Assembly (NCBI GenBank): GCA_040902885.1
Contig: JBBDWK010000108.1
Location: forward strand, 1-60,873
Direction: 5' to 3'
Source: JBBDWK01 sp040902885
GTDB lineage: Bacteria; Acidobacteriota; Terriglobia; Bryobacterales; Bryobacteraceae
Length of the DNA: 60,873 nt
In this document: positions 23,447 through 32,262 of the stretch, one piece after another
Position numbering within the stretch: position 1 is the first letter of the stretch
Layout of the letters: the number at the start of each line of letters is the position of its first letter
Translations under genes and position numbers: made by a program
The notes under the pieces: generated by a model
Databases searched by the model: none
What the model saw: only the letters and a program-made list of their open reading frames with translations
What the model was told of the DNA's origin: nothing

Positions 23447-25180
23447 CTACTTCCGATCACCGAAAGGCCGCCAGCTGAAGTGATCCACTAGCACGGGCTC
23501 CTCGCCGTCACCGAGCGGATCGGCAGCGCCAATGCACCAGCCGTCGATGCCCCGGCCGTCAGCGCGCACGCGCAGGCGCACGAAGTGTTTGAATCCCGGG
23601 TGATCCAACACCGTGAACGCCTGCATGTTCTCATAGCCCAGCAGCGTGAGCAATGCGAGGTAGCTGCCAAAGACGAAGGCTCCAGTGAAGACGCCGATGG
23701 CGATCGTGCTGAGACCAAGGATGGCGACGGACGCCGACCACCCCAAGCGTTCGAACGCCATGTTCAGGAAGAGGGAGCCTCCGATCGGAAGCAAGACAGT
23801 AACCAGAGCCGCGACGAACGCGAAAGGGAGCACCAACGGCCTGCGTGTGACACCGCCGATGAGGGCGTAAATGCCGCCGATGAATAACGTGGTCAAGATC
23901 GAGGCGGAGACGGCCAAGCCCGTGTGCGCGTAGAGTCGCTGGCTGAGGACGTACGCCAGGGCAAACAGAGCCAGTAGCACGAAGTGAGGGAGGAAGCCGG
24001 AGCGACCGAGGGCAAGTTTCCAGGGGACTGTGCGGAGCAGCATGCGAGACTGCGCAACGTCAGGCCACACGACCGTGGGGGTTAGGCCTCCTTCGGCGAT
24101 CCGGGCGGGGTGTAAGAAAGCGCCTCCACCGCCCGCGATGACGTGCAGAGCCTTGCCCCGTTCGAGGCGCTCGTAGTGGTGGATGTCTCCGGTTAAGACG
24201 AATGTTTCGCGGCTTGCCAGGTCGAGATGCAAGCTCTCCACCATCTGAGTGCCTGTCCTGCTCGGGTCGCCGAAGTGATACACGGGATCGGGAAGCACAG
24301 CGAGGATAGCCGAGTCAGGATGAGCTTGATAATAGTCGCCGAGGAACTCGGTCTGACGTGAATCGGTGGCCGTGAGCTGGCGATCGACCGCCAGCAGTTC
24401 GATGGCTGGTGCGAGAGGCAGGGCGAAGTAGCTCGCGTTTTGAACGGATGTGTAGCCCGAGAGCCCGAGAGCTTCGGGTTTCTCGATTCTGCCGCCGCGA
24501 ACGAACTCTCGCGCCCACTCCGCGTGGTGCTCGAGCATCATCGGCGAGACGATGCGGGTGACGCTGGCCCGGGCGGCTGGCCCGGGCGCGTGCCGGCGGA
24601 ACATCCGGCCGAACCCGTCGAGGCCATCGTACCAGTCGTGGTTACCGGGAACTCCGAGGAGGACGCGGCGTCGCCCGTCGTCCGGTAGCGCCTGCAGCAC
24701 CTGATTCCAGGGCGCGATCACGCGATTCATGAGCTCTTGTGCCGTCGCCACGGGATACGCCGTGTCGCCGCCGAACAGGAGAATCTCACCGCGGGGAGCG
24801 AGCAAGAATCCGCCCGGCCGATCCGGATCCGGGAGCTCGTAAGGCGCGAACACGAGACGTGCTACCGCACGGCTCACCGCCACGTCGTCGCCCGTGTCCG
24901 CGACGAAATCCACGTAGAGATCGCGGCCGAGCGCTTCGATCAGGGTCGTCGCGTTAGGGTTGCCTCCAAGCACCCCGCTGATGCGCGCTACCAAAGCGAG
25001 CGGCTCGTCCGGGGTCATCCAGTCGCGGGAGTCGATGCTCTCGGTGGCAATGGCCGAGGCGATCAGGTGCCGCAGATGCCCCCAGAACGATCTCGCGCCG
25101 AACCAAACCACTCCGCGCGGGTGTTCTTTGCCCCGCGTGAAGCGACGGATGACTCCTTTCAGTGCGGAGCCAGGTCGCAT
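23447..25180 (-). CDS. Membrane-anchored metallophosphoesterase
   Basis: A 577-residue protein. The N-terminal 370 residues are a calcineurin-like phosphoesterase: FVADTGDD, LLFGGDTAYP, GVPGNHDWYDG, then ILTGD-type FVLTGDIHHYER, with the His and Asp metal ligands of the dinuclear site. Residues about 390-520 hold four to five membrane segments, and a 60-residue soluble tail follows. The substrate is unknown. The upstream end lacks a clear ribosome-binding site, so a start further in is possible. Confidence 0.85.
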   Translation of the reverse strand: MRPGSALKGVIRRFTRGKEHPRGVVWFGARSFWGHLRHLIASAIATESIDSRDWMTPDEPLALVARISGVLGGNPNATTLIEALGRDLYVDFVADTGDDVAVSRAVARLVFAPYELPDPDRPGGFLLAPRGEILLFGGDTAYPVATAQELMNRVIAPWNQVLQALPDDGRRRVLLGVPGNHDWYDGLDGFGRMFRRHAPGPAARASVTRIVSPMMLEHHAEWAREFVRGGRIEKPEALGLSGYTSVQNASYFALPLAPAIELLAVDRQLTATDSRQTEFLGDYYQAHPDSAILAVLPDPVYHFGDPSRTGTQMVESLHLDLASRETFVLTGDIHHYERLERGKALHVIAGGGGAFLHPARIAEGGLTPTVVWPDVAQSRMLLRTVPWKLALGRSGFLPHFVLLALFALAYVLSQRLYAHTGLAVSASILTTLFIGGIYALIGGVTRRPLVLPFAFVAALVTVLLPIGGSLFLNMAFERLGWSASVAILGLSTIAIGVFTGAFVFGSYLALLTLLGYENMQAFTVLDHPGFKHFVRLRVRADGRGIDGWCIGAADPLGDGEEPVLVDHFSWRPFGDRK

Positions 25181-25277
25181 GGCGCGCTCATCGCCAGAGC
25201 CTGGGAAAAGCTCCTCGCAGCGAGAGCCGGTGACGGCCGATCAACCGACGGTAGGCCATTGCGCGACACGAAACACC

Positions 25278-25475
25278 CTAGGATTTTTTCTTACGCGGAA
25301 CTTTTGCGCCCGACTTTCGCGCTTCGCTGAGGGCGATGGCCACGGCCTGCTTGCGGCTTTTCACCTTCTTGCCGCTTCCTGACTTCAGCGTCCCCTCTTT
25401 GTGTTCTTTCATCACCTTGTGAATCTTGCGCTTTCCTTTGGTGCCGGTTTTGGAATGAGATGTTTTCGTGGCCAT
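25278..25475 (-). CDS. Small Lys-rich protein (DUF6496-like)
   Basis: A 65-residue, highly basic protein. The N-terminal part has TGTKGKRKIHKVMKEHKEG, and the second half has SGKKVKSRKQAVAIALSEAR ending KVPRKKKS. The KVMKEHKxG and SRKQAVAIALSEA segments are the hallmark of a small family often found near hemerythrin, Mn-catalase and DUF892 genes; nucleic-acid binding is plausible from charge only. The ATG at 25475 has AGGATG upstream. It is cotranscribed 10 bases after the hemerythrin gene. Confidence 0.8.
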   Translation of the reverse strand: MATKTSHSKTGTKGKRKIHKVMKEHKEGTLKSGSGKKVKSRKQAVAIALSEARKSGAKVPRKKKS

Positions 25476-25485
25476 GGCATCCTCC

Positions 25486-26097
25486 CTAGTGACTGGCGTG
25501 AGTGCGTGCGGATTTCTGCGCCGCGCCTGCGGGCATCTTCCGCGCTCTCTTGCGAGGGGCGGGCGGTTTTTTGCGAGCCGCGGCCGCCGGTGAATCGCCT
25601 TTGCCGTTGGCCTTGGCAACCATGGCGTGCTCGGCGTCGGACGGGACGCCGTTCTGCTTTAGCTGTTTCTTACGGTCGAGCATCTTCTGGCCGAGAGCTT
25701 CAAGGTCAATATCCAGTTCCTTGGCCTTCGGCAGCATCTCGTTCTCTTCTTCCTTGATATGGTGCCTGACGCTTTCCGCCAGAACGGTGAACTTGGCGTG
25801 GCGATGATCCGGCGTTTTGTTGGCATCCAGTTCGGCGATGAGGACCTTGGCGACGTGGTGCTCCTCGTCGGCCTCGTTCATCAGATCTTTGCCGACGTGA
25901 CTGCGCACGGTGGGGTAGAAGATTTCCTCCTCGATGACGGCGTGGAGCTTCAGTTCTTCCACCGCCTTTCCGATGATCTTCTCTTTCTCGGCGGTCGACT
26001 CGGACTTTTCGAACTTGTCGAAAAGCTCCTTGACCGTATCGTGATCCTTCTTAAGGATGGCGATGGCGTGTTTCTCGGGCAGCATCCAGTCGAACAT
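25486..26097 (-). CDS. Hemerythrin domain protein with basic histone-H1-like tail
   Basis: A 203-residue protein. The hemerythrin HHE domain spans residues 8-130, with iron ligands in KKDHDTVKELFD, LHAVIEEEIFYP, EEHHVAK and RHHIKEEENEMLP. Family members bind a di-iron centre and O2, NO or peroxide. From about residue 160 the tail is Lys/Arg/Ala/Pro-rich (AAAARKKPPAPRKRARK), resembling histone H1-type DNA-binding tails. The ATG at 26097 follows GGAG. It is divergent from the Mn-catalase gene. Confidence 0.9.
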   Translation of the reverse strand: MFDWMLPEKHAIAILKKDHDTVKELFDKFEKSESTAEKEKIIGKAVEELKLHAVIEEEIFYPTVRSHVGKDLMNEADEEHHVAKVLIAELDANKTPDHRHAKFTVLAESVRHHIKEEENEMLPKAKELDIDLEALGQKMLDRKKQLKQNGVPSDAEHAMVAKANGKGDSPAAAARKKPPAPRKRARKMPAGAAQKSARTHASH

Positions 26098-26228
26098 CTG
26101 ACTCTCCTCTTTTTTGATTGGTGCGCGGGCTGACGCCCGCGAGCCGTTATCTAACGCCTGATCAGCAATTTTGGCTCCATGCCCTCTCGACGGCGAAAAT
26201 AGGCACACGACGTGCTTGGAAATCCGGC

Positions 26229-26996
26229 ATGTACCACCACATTAAACAGTTGATGTACACCGTACGGATCGGTGTGCCCGATCCGCGTTTCGGAAATATG
26301 TTGCTTGAGCAGTTCGGCGGGGCGAACGGCGAGCTTGCGGCGGCGATGCAGTACTCGATTCAGGGCCTTAACTGCGACGACCCGGAGCGCAAGGACCTGC
26401 TGATGGACATCGGGACCGAGGAACTCAGCCATCTGGAGGTGGTGGGAACCCTGGCCCGCATGCACCTCAAACCCTTGAAAACCGACCGCCGCGCGGCTCA
26501 AGCCGACCCGCTGATCGCCATAGCGGGAGGCGGGGGCGTGGCACTCTTCAACTCCATGGGTGATGCCTGGACCGCCGATTACCTGAAGATCACGGGAGAG
26601 CTCGACGTCGACCTCCGCAGCAACATTGCCGCCGAGGCCCGGGCGAAGATCGTATACGAGCGCCTGATCAACTTCACCGATGACCAAGGGACTATCGATG
26701 CGCTTCAGTTCCTGATGACGCGTGAGATTACCCACATGAAGGCCTTCACAGCGGCTCTGGAAAGCATGGGGAAACCGGCTTTTTCCATCGGGCGGATTCC
26801 GCCCACGGCTGGCCTGGTCGACCAATATTTCAACGACTCTACCGGCACCGGCGATCGGGGGGAACCGGACGCGGGTGGTCCCTGGAACACGGGCGGCGAT
26901 TGGGAAATGGTCACGGCTCCGGCCTTCCAGGACTTTGAATCCGCGCCGGCAGGGACCCGCCAGCCGGGAACCAACGGCGCAGCGAAGAATCAATAA
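26229..26996 (+). CDS. Manganese catalase
   Basis: A di-manganese, ferritin-fold catalase that breaks down H2O2. The start at 26229 matches the family N-terminus (M-x-H-x-K-x-L). Ligand-bearing segments seen are GANGELAAAMQY, MDIGTEELSHLEV, IAAEARAKIVYERL and TREITHMKAF. It has 255 residues, somewhat shorter than the 270-300 norm, with a Gly/Pro-rich C-terminal tail. It belongs to the stress cluster with hemerythrin and the DUF892 protein. Confidence 0.92.
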   Translation: MYHHIKQLMYTVRIGVPDPRFGNMLLEQFGGANGELAAAMQYSIQGLNCDDPERKDLLMDIGTEELSHLEVVGTLARMHLKPLKTDRRAAQADPLIAIAGGGGVALFNSMGDAWTADYLKITGELDVDLRSNIAAEARAKIVYERLINFTDDQGTIDALQFLMTREITHMKAFTAALESMGKPAFSIGRIPPTAGLVDQYFNDSTGTGDRGEPDAGGPWNTGGDWEMVTAPAFQDFESAPAGTRQPGTNGAAKNQ

Positions 26997-27016
26997 CCAA
27001 TTTTGAAAGGATAAAA

Positions 27017-27613
27017 ATGTCACAGATCAAGGAACTTCTTGTCGAACAACTTCAGGATCTTCTCCATGCCGAACGCCAACTGACCGGGGCTCTGCCCAAG
27101 ATGGCCGAGGCCGCCCATCATCCCAAGCTCAAAGAGGCTTTTGAAAAACATCTCGTCCAGACCCAGGGTCATGTCGAACGCCTCCGCAAGGTGTTCGAGA
27201 TGCTGGGAGAAAAAGCGGAGCCCAAGCCTTGCAAAGCTATGATGGGGCTGATCGAGGAAGGCAAGGAAACAATGGAAGAGAGTGCCGAAAAGGAGCCTAT
27301 CGCGGCGGACCTCGCTCTCATTGCCGCCGCGCAACGCGTCGAACATTATGAGATTGCCTGTTACGGAACCGTGAGGGGTCTGGCGCGCCAGATCGGAGAG
27401 ATCGATGCCGCGCGATTGCTGTCACATACGCTCGGCGAGGAGGAGAGTTCGGACTTCCTGCTGACCGCCATCTCTGACCCCCTGATCCAGCAGGCCCTGA
27501 TAGAAGATGGCGGAAATCATGTGAATCTCGAAAATGGCGAGAAACGAGGCCCGGCCCGCGCCACGAAGAAAGCAATGGACAAGCCCGAAAAGATGGCCAG
27601 CCGGAGCCGGTAG
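27017..27613 (+). CDS. DUF892 ferritin-like stress protein (YciE/YciF family)
   Basis: A 198-residue four-helix protein. It opens IKELLVEQLQDLLHAERQLT, with KHLVQTQGHVERL in the second helix, VEHYEIACYGTVRGLARQIG in the third and LGEEESSDFLLTAI in the fourth, where ferritin-like metal ligands sit. A basic Lys/Arg tail of 25 residues follows. YciE/F proteins are general-stress and osmotic-stress induced. AAAGGA lies upstream of the ATG, 20 bases after the Mn-catalase stop. Confidence 0.9.
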   Translation: MSQIKELLVEQLQDLLHAERQLTGALPKMAEAAHHPKLKEAFEKHLVQTQGHVERLRKVFEMLGEKAEPKPCKAMMGLIEEGKETMEESAEKEPIAADLALIAAAQRVEHYEIACYGTVRGLARQIGEIDAARLLSHTLGEEESSDFLLTAISDPLIQQALIEDGGNHVNLENGEKRGPARATKKAMDKPEKMASRSR

Positions 27614-27620
27614 GAGAAAC

Positions 27621-27803
27621 ATGAAGCGCGAAGTCATCCAGCCGCAAAGCAACGACCAGCGTTACGTCCGTCGCGATAAGGACGGTCAGTTCACCAGCGA
27701 CCAGGTGAATGTCGGCAAGTCACTCAGTGCTGACCGGCGAAGCAAGTCCAAGACGGTGGTCCCGAAGGGCCAGGGCGACCGCGGGGACCAGAAGCGAAGC
27801 TAG
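27621..27803 (+). CDS. Small basic conserved hypothetical protein
   Basis: A 60-residue hydrophilic protein containing RYVRRDKDGQFTSDQ and SLSADRRSKSKTVVPKGQ, a pattern I associate with tiny unnamed proteins in proteobacterial and acidobacterial stress loci. It starts 7 bases after the DUF892 gene with GGAG upstream and is probably the operon's last gene. No function is known. Its stop abuts the broken end of the Nramp remnant. Confidence 0.65.
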   Translation: MKREVIQPQSNDQRYVRRDKDGQFTSDQVNVGKSLSADRRSKSKTVVPKGQGDRGDQKRS

Positions 27804-28206
27804 ACAGAATCAGGGAACTGATGCCCGTCACGAGTTCCGCCCCCTGGCCCATGCCGCCAAGATCGGCGGCGATGTTGATGATGTTCGTGGTGACCAGGAG
27901 GGCGCAGGACCCCCAGAGCACCCAGCGCGGATAGCGCGTCCGGATGACGCCGGCGAGACCGCGCCCGGTCACCATTCCGAGTCGTCCGCACATCATCTGG
28001 ACCGATATCATCAGCGGCAGCGAGAGGAGGGCTGTCCACAACAGTCCGTATCCGAACGACGCGCCGGCCATGGAATAGGTTGAAATGCCAGAAGGATCGT
28101 CGTCGGCGCAGCCCGTTATCAGGCCGGGTCCCAGGTCGGAACAAAAGCGGCCGAACCTGTCCGGCTTCTGCGGGTCCTGAAGGGCAGCCTGAGACACGGT
28201 TGTCAT
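27804..28206 (-). pseudogene. Nramp-family metal transporter remnant (N-terminal third only)
   Basis: The reading frame begins at the ATG at 28206. It shows Nramp features (LGPGLITGCADDDPSGISTY in helix 1 with the metal-binding D-P-S-G, then MCGRLGMVTGRGLAGVIR and NIINIAADLGGMGQGAEL). Similarity stops at about residue 130 (near 27815), where the DNA runs into the 60-residue stress gene, and the frame then continues as nonsense. The expected 430 residues and helices 5-11 are missing, including the second metal motif in helix 6. It overlaps the ligD remnant by 4 bases, so it was once in that operon. Confidence 0.82.
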
Positions 28207-29418
28207 AAGGGCAGTAGCTGGCCTCTTGGCTGCGCCGGCGGCTTCCAGTTCTTGAGCCTCTTCACGACGTCCTTCATCGTGAATGCGCTCGCCGCCTTCA
28301 GGCCCTTGAGTTCGTCCCACGCCAGCGGCACCGCCACCGGAGCGCCCGGACGCGCGCGCACGCCATAGTCGGCGATAGCCGTGGCGGTATAGTCGTTGCG
28401 GAAGTAATCGATGAAGATCTTGCCCGTGCGCTTGGCCTTGCTCATGGTGGCGACATAGGCCTCCGGCGTGGCCGCCGCCATCTCGCCGGCGAGGGCGGCC
28501 CCGAAATCCTTTACCTCCGGCCACTTGTTTTTGCCGGCCAGAGCCACGGTGACGTGCAGGCCCTTACCGCCCGTGCATTTGAGCGACGATTCAAGGCCCT
28601 TTCGCCGCAGCCTCTGCCTCAGGTCCTGCGCCGCGAGCTTGAGCGCCTCGAACGGAACGTCCGGCGCGGGATCGAGGTCGAAGATGAGGCGGTCGGGATA
28701 ATCGATCGCATCGAAGGGCGCGCCCCACGGATGGATCTCGATCGCGCCCATCTGGATCACTTCGAGCAGGCCTTTTTCATCTTCGATAAACAGATACTCA
28801 TAGCGCTTGCCCTTGTGCCTGAAGTCGAAACGATGGACGTGGGCCTTTTGACAGGTCCGGCACCGCCCGCGATCTCGTCCATCGAGCGGCGGGTCGTTAT
28901 GCTCGACGCGCGTTCTTCGAGAAACGCGCCGTTCGAGCCGCCCGGCGCGGCTTCCTCGTCATCTTCCTTGATCAGCAGCCAGTTCTCACGCTTGCCGTCC
29001 CCGCGCATGCGTATCAGGTCCCAGCTGCCTTTAAGCCTTTCGCCATGCAGCTCGAAGGACAGGTGTCCTTTTTTCAGGCCGGCGCGCGGATCTGCTTTCG
29101 GCCGCGGTCCCACAGCATTACGGTGCCGCCGCCATATTCGCCTTTCGGTATTGTTCCCTCGAAGGCGCCGTAGGCGAGGGGATGATCCTCCGTCCGCACC
29201 GCCAGCCGCTTGTCGGCCGGATCGAGACTGGGACCCTTGGTTACCGCCCAGCTGAGCAGGACGCCGTCAAGCTCCAGGCGAAAATCGTAATGAAGACGGG
29301 TAGCGTCGTGCTTCTGGATGAGATAGGCGAGTTCTTCGCCGCGCGCCGCGATCCGTCCCGGAGGAGGTTCGGAGGTCTTCTTGAAATCGCGCTTGCGCCT
29401 GTATTCTTCAAGCGCCAT
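28203..29418 (-). pseudogene. ligD: LigD remnant: phosphoesterase domain plus half of polymerase domain, ligase domain lost
   Basis: Bacterial NHEJ LigD normally joins 3'-phosphoesterase, ATP-ligase and polymerase domains. Here 29418 to about 29100 encodes the phosphoesterase start (HDATRLHYDFRLELDG; GEYGGGTVMLWDRG). A frameshift near 29100 moves to a second frame (DPRAGLKKGHLSFELHGERL; ENWLLIKEDDEEA; RRSMDEIAGG). At about 28850 a third frame carries the C-terminal half of the polymerase domain (QMGAIEIHPWGAPFDAIDYP; FDLDP; CTGGKGLHVTV; RNDYTATAIADYGVRARPGA). The whole ligase domain and the polymerase N-terminus are absent. It cannot make a working LigD as read. Confidence 0.87.
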
Positions 29419-29419
29419 G

Positions 29420-30388
29420 TCAGCCGCCGCTGTAGCCGCCGATGATCGGCAGTATTTCCCCGGTTATGTAGCTCGAGCACTGCGGCGAGGCCAGGAATAC
29501 GTAGGCCGGAGCGATTTCTTCCGGCTGCGCCGGGCGCTTCATCGGGGTGTCTGCGCCGAATTTGCTGACATCCTTCGCCTCCTTGTCTGAAGGATTGAGA
29601 GGGGTCCAGACTGGCCCGGGCGCCACCGCGTTGACCCTTATGCCGCGCGGCACCAGATGCGAGGCGAGCGATCGGGTGAACGCATGGATGCCGCCCTTGG
29701 TCATCGAATAGTCGAGCAGGCCTTCGCTGCCGAGCAGTCCGGTGACCGAGCCGGTGTTGATGATGGCCGAGCCCGTTTTCATCTGCTTCACGGCCGCCTG
29801 CGCCATGAAAAAATAGCCGTACAGATTGGTCTTCAGTGTTTCATCGAAGTGCTTGGCGGTCAGATCCTCGAACCGGGAGGTATGAACCTGGAAGGCCGCG
29901 TTGTTCACGAGGACGTCAATCCGACCCAGTTCCTTGATTGTCCGCGCAACGGCCCGGTCGCAGAACTTCTGCTTCGAGACATCCCCGGCGATGAGCACGC
30001 ACCGCCGACCCTCCGCTTCGACCTTTTCCCTGGTCAACCGGGCATCTCGGTGCTCGTTAAGATAGGCGAGGGCAATATCCGCGCCTTCTCTGGCGAACAG
30101 GATAGCCACGGCCCGGCCGATCCCGGAGTCGCCGCCCGTGATCAGTGCCACCTTGTCGGCCAGTTTTTTCGAGCCGAGATAAAAAGGCGCATCGTAGAGG
30201 GGCGCCGGCCGGAGGTCAGCCTCCGATCCCGGCTTGCTCTGGTGCTGCCGGGGGAAGGGGGGAGCCGGGTAGGGGCGGGCCCCGGCCTGCATGGCCTCCG
30301 TGGTCTTTTTTTTCGGACGTTTCTTATCGGTGCGGCGAACCTGTTCCTGGATTCGCCGCTGCCGGTGCGGAGCGGCATTAGACGACAT
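29420..30388 (-). CDS. SDR oxidoreductase with long N-terminal extension (YghA-like)
   Basis: A 322-residue short-chain dehydrogenase of the YghA/general-stress type. It has a basic, Gln/Lys/Pro-rich 75-residue extension, then the cofactor loop TGGDSGIGRAVAILFAREG, VNNAAFQ, active-site NTGSVTGLLG and YSMTKGGIHAF, and the C-terminal SSYITGEILPIIGGYSGG. Such proteins are usually NAD(P)-dependent and stress-induced; the substrate is unknown. It ends 1 base before the ligD remnant start, a common stress-island neighbour. Confidence 0.92.
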   Translation of the reverse strand: MSSNAAPHRQRRIQEQVRRTDKKRPKKKTTEAMQAGARPYPAPPFPRQHQSKPGSEADLRPAPLYDAPFYLGSKKLADKVALITGGDSGIGRAVAILFAREGADIALAYLNEHRDARLTREKVEAEGRRCVLIAGDVSKQKFCDRAVARTIKELGRIDVLVNNAAFQVHTSRFEDLTAKHFDETLKTNLYGYFFMAQAAVKQMKTGSAIINTGSVTGLLGSEGLLDYSMTKGGIHAFTRSLASHLVPRGIRVNAVAPGPVWTPLNPSDKEAKDVSKFGADTPMKRPAQPEEIAPAYVFLASPQCSSYITGEILPIIGGYSGG

Positions 30389-30809
30389 TAGTATTCCTTG
30401 CAGTCATTCGAAATAAATCAACGTTCCCCTTCGAGGCCACAGTCAACCCGCTAGGAGAATGCAAAAATGCGGGCGAGTACAAGCGCACCGTGATTTTGTT
30501 TGCAATTGTTGGACCGTAATCCTAGCGCAGTTGTCGTTCTGGCAGGTGCCGTTCCGTGTCAGCCGTTAAGCCGACCGCCGCAAAGAAGATAGACCTTTGC
30601 GTCCGAATGGTCCTAGAATCACTGGCTTCAACTAGCCCGCCTTCAAAACTTGGATACCCCGATTCCTTCCTAGATTAAGTTTAGGTCCGCGCTACGGCCG
30701 GAATCTCGACCCAGAGCTTCGAAGCGGAAACTGAAGGTTCGATGCCGATCATCATCGGGCGGACCATGACGCGAAAAACAGGAATTTACCCCGATTGCGG
30801 CAGACCAGC
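30389..30809. other. Gene-free stretch between the SDR and the membrane-protein remnant
   Basis: About 420 bases with no convincing reading frame, RNA gene or repeat. Upstream of the SDR (30400-30420) there is an AT-richer segment that probably holds its promoter. The rest looks like decayed sequence between two remnant regions. Confidence 0.5.
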
Positions 30810-30979
30810 TCAACGATCCGCCTTTTCCAATTTCTTCAGCCACCACTCGACCGGCAGCATGGCGATCCCTCGAAGGAGGAGGTAAACCGCAACCAGAACG
30901 ACAGCCTGGAATCCCGGGTAGCTCGCCTCGACTTCGGCAAGCGCAAGCGCGGGATTGCTGAGGGCGGTCGCCAGGGCGA
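30810..30979 (-). pseudogene. C-terminal fragment of an unidentified membrane protein
   Basis: Reading leftward from the assembly gap, about 55 residues end at a stop at 30810. The segment has a hydrophobic helix (FQAVVLVAVYLLLRGIAMLP) followed by a charged end (VEWWLKKLEKADR). It is not recognisably the AbgT C-terminus. It could be the last helix of an ABC amino-acid-type permease, but this is a guess. The N-terminal part is missing or on the other side of the gap. Confidence 0.45.
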
Positions 30980-31002
30980 NNNNNNNNNNCAGGGCGACCG
31001 CC
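30963..31002. other. Assembly gap (10 Ns) in a palindrome with overlapping flanks
   Basis: Ns occupy 30980-30989. The left flank ends with CAGGGCGA (30972-30979) and the right flank begins with CAGGGCGA (30990-30997). Joining on this overlap yields GGCGGTCGCC, AG, GGCGACCGCC: a perfect 10-bp hairpin. The gap is thus probably an unresolved hairpin with nothing missing. Confidence 0.75.
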
Positions 31003-31946
31003 TTCCGGTCTTCGAGATGCGGCCCTCCCGCCCAATACCAATGATTCCCCAAATCGCGAACTTCAATCCCCGCGACTCCTCTGGAGACGCGCCCTCACCC
31101 TCCGCGGCGTGCTCTTCTCCTGTGTATTGGCCCAGGCGAGGCTCGACGAACTTGTCGGTGATCAGCGAGACAACAACGGTAAGCAGCAGAACTGAGGCGA
31201 TAGAAAACCAGAAGTTTGCGGCCAGGCCGATGGAGATGTTGGGATTGATGAGATGGATGGCGTCGTTGGTGATTTCCGTTAGGATGCCATCCAGCGGTTT
31301 GATAAGAATGTTGACGCTAAAAACGGCGGCGACCGCGGGCAAAGGATGCGCCCAGCCCCGCCAATGGATGCCGGCCCACGCTGAGGAAGGCTGCCGCTGC
31401 TAGCGGAATCAGGACCAGATAGCCGGCATCCGCGGCGACGCTCGACAGAATCCCCACGAACACCAGGATGTACGTCAGGGCTTTGGGAGGAGCGACCACC
31501 ACGAGCTTTCGAATTGCGGCTCCAATCAGCCCAGCCGCTTCAGCCACACCCACGCCCAGCATCGCTACGATGATGACGCCCACCGCATTAAAGTTCATAA
31601 AGTTGGCAATCACCCCGGAATACATGAAACGGACTCCCTCCGCCGTCAGCAAACTTCTTGCGGCGGTGGTTACTTCCCAAACTTCGTGAGTCTCCGGGTT
31701 GATGGTTTCGTAAGTGACGCTGGTTCCCAGCAGGTAAAAAAGGTGGGAGAGCAGTATAACGATGCCGATCAGCAAAACAAAAATTACCACCGGATGGGGG
31801 ACCTTGTTGCCCACTCTTTCGACACCGTCCAGCAGTCTCTGCATAAATGACTTTGTCTCTTCTGTCTGACGATCTGTATCTTCCCGTGCTTGACGATTAG
31901 TCGTTTCGTCCACTTGATTCGTTTCCACGTTGTCCGCCCGACTCAT
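31003..31946 (-). pseudogene. abgT: AbgT-family transporter remnant (frameshifted, C-terminus lost)
   Basis: AbgT proteins (about 510 residues) export sulfonamides or import p-aminobenzoyl-glutamate. The first frame, from 31946, has a charged N-terminus then VERVGNKVPHPVVIFVLLIG, FMNFNAVGVIIVAMLGVGVA and SSVAADAGYLVLIPLAAAAF. At about 31337 an extra C breaks the frame: deleting it restores F-A-A-V-A-A-V-F-S-V-N, and translation then continues through NILIKPLDGILTEITNDA to LITDKFVEPRLGQY. Similarity ends near GLKFAIWGIIG (about 31040). The final third is absent before the assembly gap. The single-base shift could be a sequencing error; the truncation is not explained by that. Confidence 0.8.
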
Positions 31947-32262
31947 AAAGCACCTCCTTTTTCGAACAGCGCACGAAGCTCGTATCGCCTCGCACGAAAC
32001 ACCTGGTCGTATGAATTCATAACTCCCAGCCAGGACTCAGGTGAAGTCATGGCACTTCGCTTACCAGGCGGCACGGACAATCCTGCGATGCTCACGGATG
32101 ACGGGCGGATTCACCCGCAATGGCCGATTCATCCACGCTCGCTGCGCCTTTCAATCACCTCGCCATCACCGGGCCGATAAGAGAAATAAGCGGCACGGAA
32201 ATCGGAAATGGATGGATGGATCGCCACCAAGCGCAGGTCCGTTCGTGCGAACATCGCAGTAG
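31947..32262. other. Gene-free stretch upstream of the UvrC-like gene
   Basis: About 315 bases without a convincing gene on either strand. GGAGG-like sequence at 31948-31952 (minus strand) is the ribosome-binding site of the AbgT remnant. Nothing else was recognised. Confidence 0.5.
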
